From the NCBI RefSeq assembly GCF_001879205.1, contig NZ_MLFK01000007.1:372001-436000 (forward strand): a stretch of DNA of 64,000 nt, in the 5' to 3' direction. The position numbers and the translations under genes were made by a program. Positions 34,309 through 43,452 of this stretch are shown here, piece by piece. The first letter of the stretch is position 1, and each line of letters starts with the position of its first letter. The notes under the pieces are model-generated. The model saw only the letters and a program-made list of their open reading frames with translations. It was not told the origin of the DNA and did no database searches. This DNA is from Flavobacterium johnsoniae. Lineage in GTDB: Bacteria; Bacteroidota; Bacteroidia; Flavobacteriales; Flavobacteriaceae.

Positions 34309-34381
34309 AGTCATCAAGTCAAAAGAAAATGTCTTTTAGTTTGTTTGACTTTATAACTTTAAGACTTTTAACCTTAAGACT
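34294..34381. repeat. AGTCAAA-type periodic inverted repeat
   Basis: The left arm of AAGTC-AAAAGTC units (about 34294-34327) is roughly inverted in the right arm of GACTTT-type units (about 34346-34381). It lies in the ferredoxin mRNA leader and overlaps the -33 box of the divergent promoter. Confidence 0.6.
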
Positions 34382-34387
34382 AACAAA

Positions 34388-34741
34388 ATGGCAATAATTA
34401 TAACAGACGAATGCATAAACTGTGGGGCCTGCGAACCAGAATGCCCAAATACAGCAATATATGAAGGAGCAGATGATTGGAGATACAAAGATGGAACAAG
34501 TCTTTCAGGAACTGTAATTTTACCTGACGGAACTGAAGTTGATGCTGATGATGCACAAACTCCTATTTCGGACGAAATTTACTATATCGTTCCTGGGAAA
34601 TGTACAGAGTGTAAAGGTTTTCACGATGAACCTCAATGTGCTGCTGTTTGTCCTGTTGATTGTTGTGTGCCAGACGATAATCACGTAGAAGATGAAGAAA
34701 CCTTGTTAAATAGACAAGCGTTCCTGCATGGTGATGAATAA
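34388..34741 (+). CDS. 2x[4Fe-4S] ferredoxin
   Basis: A 117-residue cytosolic electron carrier. The first cluster motif is [12 protein letters not shown] and the second is [22 protein letters not shown], the longer-spaced motif of the Chromatium/Azotobacter-like ferredoxins. An acidic insertion ([12 protein letters not shown]) lies between them. Length and motif arrangement fit bacterial two-cluster ferredoxins. A terminator follows, so it is monocistronic. Confidence 0.95.
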   Translation: MAIIITDECINCGACEPECPNTAIYEGADDWRYKDGTSLSGTVILPDGTEVDADDAQTPISDEIYYIVPGKCTECKGFHDEPQCAAVCPVDCCVPDDNHVEDEETLLNRQAFLHGDE

Positions 34742-34762
34742 ATTATTTATTTAAGATATCTG

Positions 34763-34794
34763 AAATCCTGAGCTAAAACTCAGGATTTTTTTTT
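34763..34794 (+). terminator. Terminator of the ferredoxin gene
   Basis: AAATCCTGAG and CTCAGGATTT form a perfect ten-base-pair stem with a CTAAAA loop and a run of Ts. Confidence 0.9.
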
Positions 34795-34904
34795 GAGTAA
34801 TTCGAAATCTGAAAATCTTATTATATTGGTTTGTAATATTTTATATCTCAGTGTTTATTTTATTAACAAAAAAATAATACTTTAGGTGAAAATTTAATAA
34901 GCTT

Positions 34905-36062
34905 ATGAGGAAAATCATACTTTTATTTTTTGTCTTATTTAGTGTAAGTGTTTTTTCGCAAAGCGAAGAATACTCTATAATTATAAAAGATATTGAGACA
35001 TTGCTGCCTATTGAAAATGCTACTGTTGTAATTTTAAAGACAAAACAAATTTTATCGAGCAATAAAGACGGTAAGGTTACTTTTATGCTTACCGGAGGTT
35101 CTAATGTACAGGTATCAGAAACCAATTATGAAACTCTGACCGTACGCTGGACATCTTTAAACGGAGATCAAAAATTTATTGTTTATCTAAAAAGTAATAA
35201 CAACAAACTAGATGAAATTGTTCTTTCTAAGCAGTCTCCACAAAAAGTACTTCAAAAACTTGTAGATAATTCATCAAAAAAACTGGCATCATCTTATAGG
35301 CTTAAAGTTTACGTTAGAGAGTTTTTCATGCTCAATAATCAATATTCTTATTATAACGACGGGTTAGTTAATTTTCAGTTTTCCGGAAATCCCTCTACAA
35401 CACTTCTGGTAGAACAAAACAGATCGTATGGTTTGCTTGAAACTGATGTAAGTGCAGATTTAAGAGGATATGATTTAAATAATGTCATGAAGAACTATGC
35501 TGATTTTAAATACTTTGATCCTCTTTTGGAGCCAAAAGCCAAAAAAGAGTATGACTTTATTATCAGAGGTCATGCAAAGAACAAAGATTATTATGTGATG
35601 ACGATTACGCCTTTGGATAAAGCGAAAGAAGCAATCGATAATTTTGAGATTATCTACGATCCGGAAAAGAAACTGATTATTGAATTTACAATTGATATCA
35701 CGCCTCAGAATTTGGATAAAATGGAAGAGAAAACAGCCGTGAATTCTAAAAATATTACAAAATCATTTGTAAAAGTAGATTATAGATTAGATGGGGACGA
35801 TTATTATCTGCTGAGTTCTAATGAAGAAATCGCTTATAATCTTATGTTGAAAGAGGAGATAAAAAAGATTCACGTTCGTAATAGTTTTATAACTACAAAT
35901 TTTAACAGACAGAATTTTACATACAATGAAAGCGATGTTTTTAAAGAAAAATCTCTTTTTAATAAAAAGAATAAAATCCTGACCAATTATTGGGATATCT
36001 CCGGTTTTACAGCTACAGATAAAGAAAAAGCAATTGTAAGTTCGCTGGAGTTTAAGATGTAG
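34905..36062 (+). CDS. Exported protein with carboxypeptidase-like regulatory domain
   Basis: A 385-residue exported protein. It has a signal peptide (about 1-19, ending SVFSQ) and a carboxypeptidase-D-like Ig domain (about 24-105, ending LKSNNNKLDEIVLS). A C-terminal domain of unknown function (about 110-385), rich in Tyr, Lys and Asp, follows (YVREFFMLNNQYSYYNDGLV, DFIIRGHAKNKDYYVMTI, FEIIYDPEKKLIIEFTI). The layout resembles Bacteroidota outer-membrane-associated proteins that carry the plug-like domain without a barrel. Function is unknown. Confidence 0.82.
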   Translation: MRKIILLFFVLFSVSVFSQSEEYSIIIKDIETLLPIENATVVILKTKQILSSNKDGKVTFMLTGGSNVQVSETNYETLTVRWTSLNGDQKFIVYLKSNNNKLDEIVLSKQSPQKVLQKLVDNSSKKLASSYRLKVYVREFFMLNNQYSYYNDGLVNFQFSGNPSTTLLVEQNRSYGLLETDVSADLRGYDLNNVMKNYADFKYFDPLLEPKAKKEYDFIIRGHAKNKDYYVMTITPLDKAKEAIDNFEIIYDPEKKLIIEFTIDITPQNLDKMEEKTAVNSKNITKSFVKVDYRLDGDDYYLLSSNEEIAYNLMLKEEIKKIHVRNSFITTNFNRQNFTYNESDVFKEKSLFNKKNKILTNYWDISGFTATDKEKAIVSSLEFKM

Positions 36063-36156
36063 TTTTTGTTTATGGTTTATGGTTTGTTGTTTATTGTTAA
36101 TGGTTGATTGATGATGGTTGATTGATGATTGTGAAATTTGAAATGTCTTAGATATA

Positions 36157-36188
36157 AAAAAATCCTGAACTAGAGTTCAGGATTTTTT
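36157..36188 (+). terminator. Terminator of the exported-protein gene
   Basis: AATCCTGAAC pairs with GTTCAGGATT around a TAGA loop, with A- and T-runs on either side. It probably works in both directions. Confidence 0.85.
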
Positions 36189-36358
36189 GTTTGTTGTCGG
36201 GCTGCGCGATCTTGAGACTCATCTTTTGATTGGTATATCGATCAAAACTACCTTGATGAAACAGATAAAAATTAGGCGTGTAAGTTGAGTTTTTTTCGGC
36301 AGGCAGCGTAAAATTATATTAATGCACATTTTTACTTCGGTTAAGAGGTATTAAATCT

Positions 36359-36366
36359 TATATTTG
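36359..36366 (+). promoter_or_regulatory. Candidate -7 box for ychF
   Basis: TATATTTG matches TAnnTTTG. No good TTTG is at the expected distance upstream, so this is tentative. The leader would be about 130 bases. Confidence 0.35.
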
Positions 36367-36502
36367 CAAAATTTTAAAGCCAGAAAATATCATTTTTGGC
36401 AGAAATAAAAATTATATACGTAAATCATAAATCATTACAATACAATTGTTAATGGCCGGGCCTGATCAATTCAGAGCCGAATAAAATAAATAGAAACAAC
36501 AG

Positions 36503-37597
36503 ATGAAAGCAGGAATTGTAGGATTACCAAATGTTGGAAAATCAACATTATTTAATTGTTTATCTAATGCAAAAGCGCAAAGTGCCAACTTTCCGTTTTG
36601 TACAATCGAACCTAATATTGGTGTTGTAAACGTTCCGGATCCAAGAATCAACAAGTTAGAAGAGTTGGTAAAACCAGAGCGTGTACAAATGGCAACCGTA
36701 GATATCGTAGATATTGCAGGTTTGGTAAAAGGAGCAAGTAAAGGTGAAGGTCTTGGAAACCAGTTTTTAGGAAACATTAGAGAATGTAATGCCATTATTC
36801 ACGTTTTGCGTTGTTTTGATAATGATAATATTGTTCACGTAGATGGAAATGTAAATCCAATTCGTGACAAAGAAACGATCGATATCGAGTTACAGTTGAA
36901 AGATTTGGAAACGATCGAAAAACGTTTAGAAAAAGTAAAACGTGCTGCAAAAACTGGAAATAAAGAAGCTCAGACAGAAGAAGCTTTATTAAACAGAATT
37001 AGAGAAGCATTATTGCAGGCAAAATCTGCCAGAACTGTTATTCCTCAAAATAATGATGAGGAAGTATTAATGGAAGGTTTTCAGCTAATTACAGCTAAAC
37101 CGGTTTTATATGTTTGTAATGTTGATGAAAGTTCTGCTGTAAACGGAAATAAATATGTAGATCAGGTTCGTGAACTAGTAAAAGATGAAGATGCTGAAGT
37201 TATTATCCTGTCAGTAGGAGCAGAGGCTGATATTACAGAATTAGAAAGTTATGAAGAGCGTCAGGTTTTCCTTGAAGATATGGGACTAACAGAACCTGGA
37301 GCATCAGTTCTAATTCGTGCAGCTTACAAGTTGTTAAAACAACAAACTTACTTTACAGCTGGTGTAAAAGAAGTTCGTGCCTGGACAATCAATATTGGAG
37401 CTACAGCGCCTCAAGCGGCTGGAGTTATTCATACAGATTTTGAAAAAGGTTTTATCCGTGCAGAAGTTATTTCATACGAAGATTATGTTCAGTATGGTTC
37501 TGAAGCAAAAGCAAAAGAAGCTGGAAAATTTAAAGTTGAAGGAAAAGAATATGTAGTTAAAGATGGTGATGTAATGCACTTCCGTTTTAACGTATAA
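36503..37597 (+). CDS. ychF: Ribosome-associated ATPase of the Obg-like family
   Basis: A 364-residue P-loop protein of the TRAFAC class, an ATPase that binds ribosomes and affects translation and redox stress. Visible are the G1 motif GLPNVGKST (about 7-15), G3 VDIAGLVKGASKGEGLG and the altered G4 NVDE in place of NKxD, which fits ATP preference. The C-terminal TGS domain contains YFTAGVKEVRAWTI and EYVVKDGDVMHFRFNV. Length is typical and it is monocistronic. Confidence 0.97.
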   Translation: MKAGIVGLPNVGKSTLFNCLSNAKAQSANFPFCTIEPNIGVVNVPDPRINKLEELVKPERVQMATVDIVDIAGLVKGASKGEGLGNQFLGNIRECNAIIHVLRCFDNDNIVHVDGNVNPIRDKETIDIELQLKDLETIEKRLEKVKRAAKTGNKEAQTEEALLNRIREALLQAKSARTVIPQNNDEEVLMEGFQLITAKPVLYVCNVDESSAVNGNKYVDQVRELVKDEDAEVIILSVGAEADITELESYEERQVFLEDMGLTEPGASVLIRAAYKLLKQQTYFTAGVKEVRAWTINIGATAPQAAGVIHTDFEKGFIRAEVISYEDYVQYGSEAKAKEAGKFKVEGKEYVVKDGDVMHFRFNV

Positions 37598-37644
37598 TCT
37601 TTTTTCTTAGATATAATAGAAGAAAGAAACAAGAAAATAGATTA

Positions 37645-37676
37645 AAACTGCTGGAGAGATTCAGCAGTTTTTTTTT
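37645..37676 (+). terminator. Terminator of ychF
   Basis: AAACTGCTG and CAGCAGTTT form a stem with a GAGAGATT loop, followed by a long T-run. Confidence 0.9.
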
Positions 37677-37696
37677 ATGTATGAAATTTAAGGTAC

Positions 37697-37920
37697 TTTG
37701 TCACGCTGAGCCGAGTCGAAGTCGTTTACAGATTTGCTTATTCTTTATGGAGCTACTAGCATGTCCTTCGACTTCGTTCAGGATGACATAAAAAATACAA
37801 TACTCATTACTATTAATTCCGCAAAGTTTGTCAAGCTGAGCGAAGTCGAAGCAACGTACAGATTGGCTTTATTCTCTATGGAACTACTTGCGTGTCCACC
37901 GACTTCACTTAGGATAACAC
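37697..37920. repeat. Two tandem GTCGAAG-type palindromic repeats
   Basis: Two diverged copies of a unit of about 93 bases (37697-37789 and 37827-37920). Each begins TTTGTCA-GCTGAG--GA-GTCGAAG and ends near CGACTTC-TT-AGGAT-ACA, with GTACAGATT-GCTT and TATGGA-CTACT between. Ends are inverted copies of each other. A third, shorter relative is at 55388-55453. The rest of 37598-38067 holds repeated AATCCGTGTAAAATCCG words (about 37930-37990) and no gene. Confidence 0.8.
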
Positions 37921-38067
37921 TCTTTTCAAAAAATCCGTGTAAAATCCGCGCTTTCGCGAAAACGAATCCGTAAAATCCGTGTGCCATTTTCAGGAAGCAA
38001 AATTTTTGGCTCAAAAATTGGTTACAGAAAAATTAACCAATTACTAATCTAAAATCAATTAATCAAA

Positions 38068-38745
38068 ATGCTAAAAAAAACCTTCAAATTTCTGGGCTGG
38101 ACACTTCTCGGAATCTTCAGTTTTCTTGTTCTTTATGTGGTTTCGGTTTATTTTATCTCTAAAATCACAGTCAATTCAGATATTGCAAAAGTTGAGGAGC
38201 AAAATGCAATTCCTATTTACATACTTTCAAACGGCGTTCACACCGATATTGTCGTTCCGATAAAAAATGAAATTAAAGATTGGCGAAACGAAATTCAATT
38301 CAGTCAAACCCAATCTAAAGATTCAGTAATGAATTTTATCGCTTTTGGCTGGGGCGATAAAGGTTTTTACTTAGATACGCCGGAGTGGTCAGATTTAAAA
38401 GCCAGCACAGCGTTAAAAGCAGCTTTTGGAGTAAGTTCGTCAGCTATGCATACTACATTTTTTAAACAATTAAAAGAAGGTGATGATTGTAAGCGCATTT
38501 TGATTTCAAAAGAAAATTATCAAAGTCTGGTTAATTATATTTCAGATAGCTTCAGCGATCCAATTCACCCAGAATGGATTGAAGGTCACAGCTACGGAAA
38601 AAAAGATGCTTTTTATGAAGCAAAAGGAAGTTACAGTCTTTTTTATACTTGCAATACTTGGGCAAATTCTGCTTTGAAAGCCGCCAATCAAAAAGCAAGT
38701 CTGTGGACGGTTTACGATAAAGGGATTTTTTGTCATTATCAATAA
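38068..38745 (+). CDS. TIGR02117 / DUF2459 family protein
   Basis: A 225-residue protein with an N-terminal membrane helix (about 10-32) and a periplasmic domain of the TIGR02117 family. Conserved blocks are ILSNGVHTDIVVP, GWGDKGFYLDTPEW, HTTFFKQLKEG and YTCNTWANSALKAA. The conserved Cys in TCNTW and His in GVHTD suggest a hydrolase-like site, but no activity is known to me. It is followed eight bases later by a lipoprotein gene, so they are probably one operon. Confidence 0.88.
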   Translation: MLKKTFKFLGWTLLGIFSFLVLYVVSVYFISKITVNSDIAKVEEQNAIPIYILSNGVHTDIVVPIKNEIKDWRNEIQFSQTQSKDSVMNFIAFGWGDKGFYLDTPEWSDLKASTALKAAFGVSSSAMHTTFFKQLKEGDDCKRILISKENYQSLVNYISDSFSDPIHPEWIEGHSYGKKDAFYEAKGSYSLFYTCNTWANSALKAANQKASLWTVYDKGIFCHYQ

Positions 38746-38753
38746 GCTGAATT

Positions 38754-39425
38754 ATGAAAAAGGTAATTTTCATTTTAGCAATAGTAATCTTAATTATTTC
38801 ATGTAAAAAATCAGATGCTCCAGCTTGTACAGACTGTGTAGTTTTATATTTTGAAAGTCCGCAGCCTAATAAAGATTCTGAATTATACCGTTTTCCAACT
38901 AAGTTCAGAGGTTTGTATATAAATGACGATTCGACTTTTGTTAGAATTGAGAAAGACAGAATTTTAAAAGAATATTTCTATGAAAATATAATTCATAAAA
39001 GAGAATTAGATTCCTTAAAAGAAGAATCTATTATTGTAAATGGAAAATTAGTACTCAAAGATTTTAGAACAGAATTTGATTTAAAACCAAAAGGAGATTC
39101 TATATTTTTGACAATGAAAATGATAGATACGTTATTCAGGTTTTCTATGAATCAAAAAGCAAAATGGATAGATGGTCAATTGATTCTAAGCACAAAAGAT
39201 TCTATACATTGGAATGTTGAGTTCCTTTCACTTAAAAAAGAATTTCTAAATTTCAAAAATCTTTATGAAAAAAAGGACTTAAAAAAGCTTGATTCTGTTA
39301 CAAAAATAAAAGGAAAGATGCTGGATTCAATTTCTTATATAATTAAGCCAACTAGAACTGAATTTAGAAAGATATTAAAAATTAAAAAACTAGGATTTGA
39401 TAGAGAATACAAGAAACTTTACTAA
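38754..39425 (+). CDS. Lipoprotein of unknown function
   Basis: A 223-residue lipoprotein with signal peptidase II site at Cys17 (LIISC). A CTDC pair at about 25-28 could form a disulfide or bind metal. The rest is Lys- and Asp-rich with alternating strands and helices (YFESPQPNKDSELYRFPTKF, KIKGKMLDSISYIIKPT). No family is recognised. It lies eight bases after the TIGR02117 gene. Composition is more AT-rich and Lys-rich than its neighbours, as for a fast-evolving gene. Confidence 0.75.
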   Translation: MKKVIFILAIVILIISCKKSDAPACTDCVVLYFESPQPNKDSELYRFPTKFRGLYINDDSTFVRIEKDRILKEYFYENIIHKRELDSLKEESIIVNGKLVLKDFRTEFDLKPKGDSIFLTMKMIDTLFRFSMNQKAKWIDGQLILSTKDSIHWNVEFLSLKKEFLNFKNLYEKKDLKKLDSVTKIKGKMLDSISYIIKPTRTEFRKILKIKKLGFDREYKKLY

Positions 39426-39502
39426 TATTTGATAGTTGTTCAAACATGGAAAAAATATAAGATTCCAATAAAAAACGAGAATTTAAGATTTTGATAAATG
39501 CG

Positions 39503-39510
39503 TAAATTTG
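39503..39510 (+). promoter_or_regulatory. Candidate -7 box for the YihY-like gene
   Basis: TAAATTTG matches TAnnTTTG. Transcription would start near 39517, which favours the ATG at 39534 over the ATG at 39498. A clear -33 TTTG is missing. Confidence 0.35.
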
Positions 39511-39533
39511 AGAGTATCTCAAAAAAACAGCAA

Positions 39534-40448
39534 ATGAAAATCAAAAATATCTTTTCAAAAATATGGTTTCTACTAAAGAATACTTTTTTAGAATTCAATG
39601 ATGACAACGCAATTAAACTAAGCGCAGCATTGTCTTATTATACCATATTTGCATTACCTCCTTTGTTGATTATTATCATTACTATCTGTGGTTTTTTCTT
39701 TGGAGAAGATGCGGTAACGGGTCAATTATACGGACAAATAAACGGAATGGTTGGTAATAGTGCAGCGGGTCAAATTCAGGAAGCGATAAAAAATGTTCAA
39801 TTATCCGGTGATAATATGTTTGCAACCATCTTCGGAATTGTGATGTTGTTGATAGGAGCCTCAGGGGTTTTTGCCGAAATACAAAGTTCTATTAATTTTA
39901 TTTGGGGGCTGAGAGCTAAGCCAGATAAAGGAGTTAAAAAGTTTATTCAAAATAGATTAATGTCTTTTTCAATGATTGCTTCTGTAGGTTTTTTAATGCT
40001 GGTCAGTCTTTTGGTAAATACAACATTAGATTTAGTAAGCTCACGCTTAAAAATATATTTCCCGGAGAGTACTGTTTATTTATTTTATGTGGTGAATGTT
40101 ATAATTGTTCTGGCAAGTATAACACTGCTCTTTACGATTATTTTCAGGACTTTACCAGACGGAAAAATAAGATGGAAAGATGCTTTTATAGGATCGGGAG
40201 TTACAGCGGTGCTTTTTATGATTGGTAAATTTGCAATCGGTTTTTATCTGGGAAGTTCTACCGTAGCCTCTGTTTATGGTGCTGCAGGATCTGTGATAAT
40301 AATTCTGGTTTGGGTTTATTATTCGGCAATTATTCTGTATTTTGGAGCAGAATTTACGAAAGTATATGCAAAATCTTACGGTGGTAAAATTTATCCTAAT
40401 GAATATTCAGTTGAGATTCAAAAGGAGATTTATGAAATCGAAAAATAA
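39534..40448 (+). CDS. YihY/BrkB-family inner membrane protein
   Basis: A 304-residue integral membrane protein with about six helices. Family blocks are LSAALSYYTIFALPPLLIII near the N-terminus, a polar loop INGMVGNSAAGQIQEAIKNV, IVMLLIGASGVFAEIQSSIN, and the C-terminal GAAGSVIIILVWVYYSAIIL with GAEFTKVYAKSYG. These match YihY/BrkB proteins, once called ribonuclease BN, whose function is unclear. I take ATG 39534 because a -7 box lies between it and the ATG at 39498. It is possibly a separate transcript from the upstream pair. Confidence 0.88.
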   Translation: MKIKNIFSKIWFLLKNTFLEFNDDNAIKLSAALSYYTIFALPPLLIIIITICGFFFGEDAVTGQLYGQINGMVGNSAAGQIQEAIKNVQLSGDNMFATIFGIVMLLIGASGVFAEIQSSINFIWGLRAKPDKGVKKFIQNRLMSFSMIASVGFLMLVSLLVNTTLDLVSSRLKIYFPESTVYLFYVVNVIIVLASITLLFTIIFRTLPDGKIRWKDAFIGSGVTAVLFMIGKFAIGFYLGSSTVASVYGAAGSVIIILVWVYYSAIILYFGAEFTKVYAKSYGGKIYPNEYSVEIQKEIYEIEK

Positions 40449-40523
40449 TACTTAGCCTCAAAGGTTAATCGTAAAAAATATATGGCAAGAACTTTGTAGT
40501 TAAAAAAAATAAATACCACGAAT

Positions 40524-41048
40524 ATGAAAATAATAGCCTTTGGAGGAAGTAACAGCCAGCATTCAATCAATAAACGATTAGCGACTTATGCATCTGGTTT
40601 GTTTGAAAATGCCGATGTAGAAATTTTAGATTTAAACGATTTTGAAATGCCTCTATTCAGCGTTGATGTTGAAAAAGAAATAGGTCAGCATGAACTTGCC
40701 AAAGCTTTTCTTGCTAAACTTGAAAGCGCAGATATATTAGTGGTTTCTTTGGCAGAAAACAATAATAATTATTCCACTGCATTTAAAAACATATTCGATT
40801 GGAGTTCGAGAATTAATAAGGAAGTTTTTCAGAAAAAGCCAATGCTTTTAATGGCTACTTCACCCGGAACCAGAGGCGGAGCATCAGTTCTTGAGATCGC
40901 TCGCAATGCTTTACCAAGATACGGTGCCGAGATTAAAGCTTCATTTTCGCTTCCGGCATTCAATGCTAATTTTGATTTAGAGAAAAATCAAATTTCTAAT
41001 GCAGAATTAGACAAAGAGTTAAAAGAAATTATTAAAGATTGTTTCTAA
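40524..41048 (+). CDS. NADPH-dependent FMN reductase-like oxidoreductase
   Basis: A 174-residue flavodoxin-like protein. The FMN phosphate loop is GGSNSQHSINKRLA (about 8-21), followed by DILVVSLAENNNNYSTAFKNIFDWSSR, where family members have PxYNxxxPxxLKNxxDW. Then come PMLLMATSPGTRGGASVLE and a short C-terminal helix. Here the usual Pro-x-Tyr is replaced, which may alter specificity. It is followed one base later by the transglutaminase-like gene, suggesting a two-gene operon. Confidence 0.87.
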   Translation: MKIIAFGGSNSQHSINKRLATYASGLFENADVEILDLNDFEMPLFSVDVEKEIGQHELAKAFLAKLESADILVVSLAENNNNYSTAFKNIFDWSSRINKEVFQKKPMLLMATSPGTRGGASVLEIARNALPRYGAEIKASFSLPAFNANFDLEKNQISNAELDKELKEIIKDCF

Positions 41049-41049
41049 A

Positions 41050-42039
41050 ATGAGAATTCCCAAAACTGCTTTTGTATTTCTTTTTCTGCATATCTTTTTT
41101 CTAAATTTTACCTTCGCTCAAAAGCTTAGTGAAGTAGATAAAATCGTTGCAAAATATCCTAAAAGCTTTAATACTACAGAAAAATTAGCTCAAAAAATCG
41201 AGAAAGATTTTAATTCCGATCATGATCGGGCGCGTGCTATTTATACCTGGATAGCACTCAATATAAAATACGATTACAATGCCTTTTTAAATCCGCCTAA
41301 AGTTCGCGGTTTTAGTTATTCTTCAGAAGCTGAAAAACAACGAAAAATCAAACAGCTAAATGATGATTTGATCCAGAAAGCATTTAATTCTAAAAAGGCT
41401 GTTTGTGAAGGTTTTACTGCTTTATATCAATATTTAGCCGAATCTGTTGGGTTAAAATGTGAAATAATTCGCGGAGATTCTAAAACTTCACTGCGAGACA
41501 TTGGGCGTAAAACAACTTTTTCCAATCATGCCTGGAACATGGTTTTAATTGATAAAAAATGGCGTTTAGTCGATGTGACTTGGGGACAAGGTTATTATGA
41601 CAGCAGTAAAGGAAGAATGGTAAATGATTTTGCACCAATTTATTTTGACACAGACCCGGACTATTTCTTCGCGAAACATTTTCCGGATTCAGGTTCTTAT
41701 TTAGGAACTAGATTAAGTAAAGATGATTTTCTTAACGGCCCCTTGATTTACAATAAGACAATAGAAAAAGATTATAAAATAAAATCTCCGGAATCTGGAA
41801 TATTAGAAGTCAGAAATGGAGAAAAATTAACTTTTGAGATTAAAAATGTCTCTAAGTCTAATCAGGTTTTTTATCTCAATAAGAAGAACCAGCCTGTTAA
41901 AGTTCAGAATGCTAAAGAAAAAAGAGGAGGTCTGGAATTTCAAATTTTATATGATAATAATGTTGGGGAGTATATTACAATTTTTATAGATACTAACAGC
42001 ATTGTGTCTTATAAACTGGTTCAAAAAGAAAGAATTTGA
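41050..42039 (+). CDS. Exported transglutaminase-like cysteine protein
   Basis: A 329-residue exported protein (signal peptide about 1-24, ending TFAQ). It has a transglutaminase-like papain fold: DHDRARAIYTWIALNIKYD is followed by the nucleophile Cys119 in KAVCEGFTALYQYLAESVGL, His160 in FSNHAWNMVLI and Asp175 in WRLVDVTWG. The C-terminal 100 residues form an Ig-like domain. Such proteins may act as peptidases or cross-linkers on envelope proteins. The start is one base after the stop of the FMN reductase-like gene. Confidence 0.88.
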   Translation: MRIPKTAFVFLFLHIFFLNFTFAQKLSEVDKIVAKYPKSFNTTEKLAQKIEKDFNSDHDRARAIYTWIALNIKYDYNAFLNPPKVRGFSYSSEAEKQRKIKQLNDDLIQKAFNSKKAVCEGFTALYQYLAESVGLKCEIIRGDSKTSLRDIGRKTTFSNHAWNMVLIDKKWRLVDVTWGQGYYDSSKGRMVNDFAPIYFDTDPDYFFAKHFPDSGSYLGTRLSKDDFLNGPLIYNKTIEKDYKIKSPESGILEVRNGEKLTFEIKNVSKSNQVFYLNKKNQPVKVQNAKEKRGGLEFQILYDNNVGEYITIFIDTNSIVSYKLVQKERI

Positions 42040-42113
42040 TCTTTGTTTGATTGAATTTTCTTCTTTTATTGATTTGGCGTATCTTAGCAATTCAGGATTC
42101 GAATTAATATGCC

Positions 42114-43289
42114 ATGGAAACAACTTTTTTGAAATCGATCTTAGATAATGATTTCTATAAATTTACAATGCAGCATGCCGTAATTAAACTTTTTCCAAAG
42201 GCGAAAGTTCGGTACGGATTTATAAATCGGGGTAAACATGTGTTTCCGGAAGGTTTTGCAGATTTGCTTCGACGTTCAGTTGATGCAATGTCAAATTTGC
42301 GTTTAACAAAAGAAGAAAAGAGTTATTTATCGCACTATTGCCCTTATCTCGATCCTACTTATTTAGATTTTCTGCAAGGTTATAGTTTCGATCCTTCTGA
42401 AGTTCAAATTAGTCAGGAAGGTTCAGAAATAAAAGTTACGGTTGAAGGTTTTTGGTACAGAACCATTTTGTGGGAAGTACCTCTGATGGCTTTAATTTCA
42501 GAATTGTTTTATAAAGCAAATCACCTAATTCGCTTAAATGACGAAGCTGTAAAAAGTCTTACGAAAGAAAAAATCGATAACTACAATAAGCTTGGTGTTT
42601 CTATTTTAGAATTTGGAACAAGACGCCGTCATTCTTATGATGTGCACGATTTAGTCAACGAAACTTTGCAAACATACGGCGGACAAAGTTTTATTGGTAC
42701 AAGTAATGTCCATTTTGCCATGGTTAATAACCGAAGACCGTTAGGTACACACGCACACGAATGGTTTATGTTTCATGCGGCACAATACGGCTTTAAAATG
42801 GCTAATTTGATTAGTTTAGAACATTGGACACAAGTTTATGGAGGCGACCTCGGAATTGCCTTAACAGATACATATACAACAGAGATATTTTTCAATCAAT
42901 TTGATAAAAAATACTCCAAACTTTTTGACGGCGTTAGGCATGACAGCGGAGATCCAATTGAGTTTGCGCAAAAGGTAATTGCTCATTATGTTAAAATGGG
43001 AATTGATCCAAAATCCAAAGCCATTGTTTTTTCGGATTCGCTTAATTACGATAAGGTAAAAACAATAGTCGATTTCTGTCATGATAAAATAAAAATGTCA
43101 TTCGGAATTGGAACAAATTTTACCAATGATGTAGGTCTTCCAGCGATGAATATGGTGATTAAATTAACCGATACAAAACCAGATAATATACATTGGCAGG
43201 GCGTAGTAAAGCTTTCTGACGAAAAAAATAAAAACACAGGAACTCCCGAAATGATTGCTTTGGCAAAAGAAGTACTAGGAATCAAATAG
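42114..43289 (+). CDS. pncB: Nicotinate phosphoribosyltransferase
   Basis: A 391-residue enzyme making nicotinate mononucleotide in the NAD salvage pathway. Clear family blocks are LKSILDNDFYKFTMQHAVIK, the loop GTRRRHSYDVHD with the autophosphorylated His173, FIGTSNVHFAM, PLGTHAHEWFMFHAAQYG and the phosphate site GVRHDSGDPIEFA. Length matches E. coli PncB. It is a single gene, with no other NAD gene nearby. Confidence 0.97.
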   Translation: METTFLKSILDNDFYKFTMQHAVIKLFPKAKVRYGFINRGKHVFPEGFADLLRRSVDAMSNLRLTKEEKSYLSHYCPYLDPTYLDFLQGYSFDPSEVQISQEGSEIKVTVEGFWYRTILWEVPLMALISELFYKANHLIRLNDEAVKSLTKEKIDNYNKLGVSILEFGTRRRHSYDVHDLVNETLQTYGGQSFIGTSNVHFAMVNNRRPLGTHAHEWFMFHAAQYGFKMANLISLEHWTQVYGGDLGIALTDTYTTEIFFNQFDKKYSKLFDGVRHDSGDPIEFAQKVIAHYVKMGIDPKSKAIVFSDSLNYDKVKTIVDFCHDKIKMSFGIGTNFTNDVGLPAMNMVIKLTDTKPDNIHWQGVVKLSDEKNKNTGTPEMIALAKEVLGIK

Positions 43290-43295
43290 TATTTT

Positions 43296-43327
43296 TTTGC
43301 TGAAAATGCAGTTTTTTGATAATTTTG
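43296..43327 (+). promoter_or_regulatory. Consensus promoter of the parE-parC operon
   Basis: TTTG at 43296-43299, a 20-base spacer and TAATTTTG at 43320-43327 fit both boxes. Transcription would start near 43334, about 120 bases before parE. The T-rich start of this region follows directly on the pncB stop. Confidence 0.6.
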
Positions 43328-43452
43328 GCGTCCGTTTTATTTTAAAATCAATTTAAATAGATTTTTAAACTGTTATTATTCATAACAAAAAAAAAATACG
43401 CTTTCATTTTTTACCGATAAATGGTACATTAGCCAAAAATCCAATTCACCTT

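Larger units (their letters stand above)
36063..36502. other. 440-base intergenic region before ychF
   Basis: It contains a run of GGTTTATGGTTT- and GGTTGATTGATGAT-type direct repeats (about 36065-36135), a terminator (36157-36188) and a candidate -7 box for ychF (36359-36366). The remaining sequence (about 36200-36350) shows no clear ORF or structure. Confidence 0.6.

Noticed and set aside
37734..37973. A 79-residue open frame on the plus strand
   Set aside because: It lies wholly in the GTCGAAG-type repeats, and the peptide is just the repeat read through; no start signal or homology is visible.
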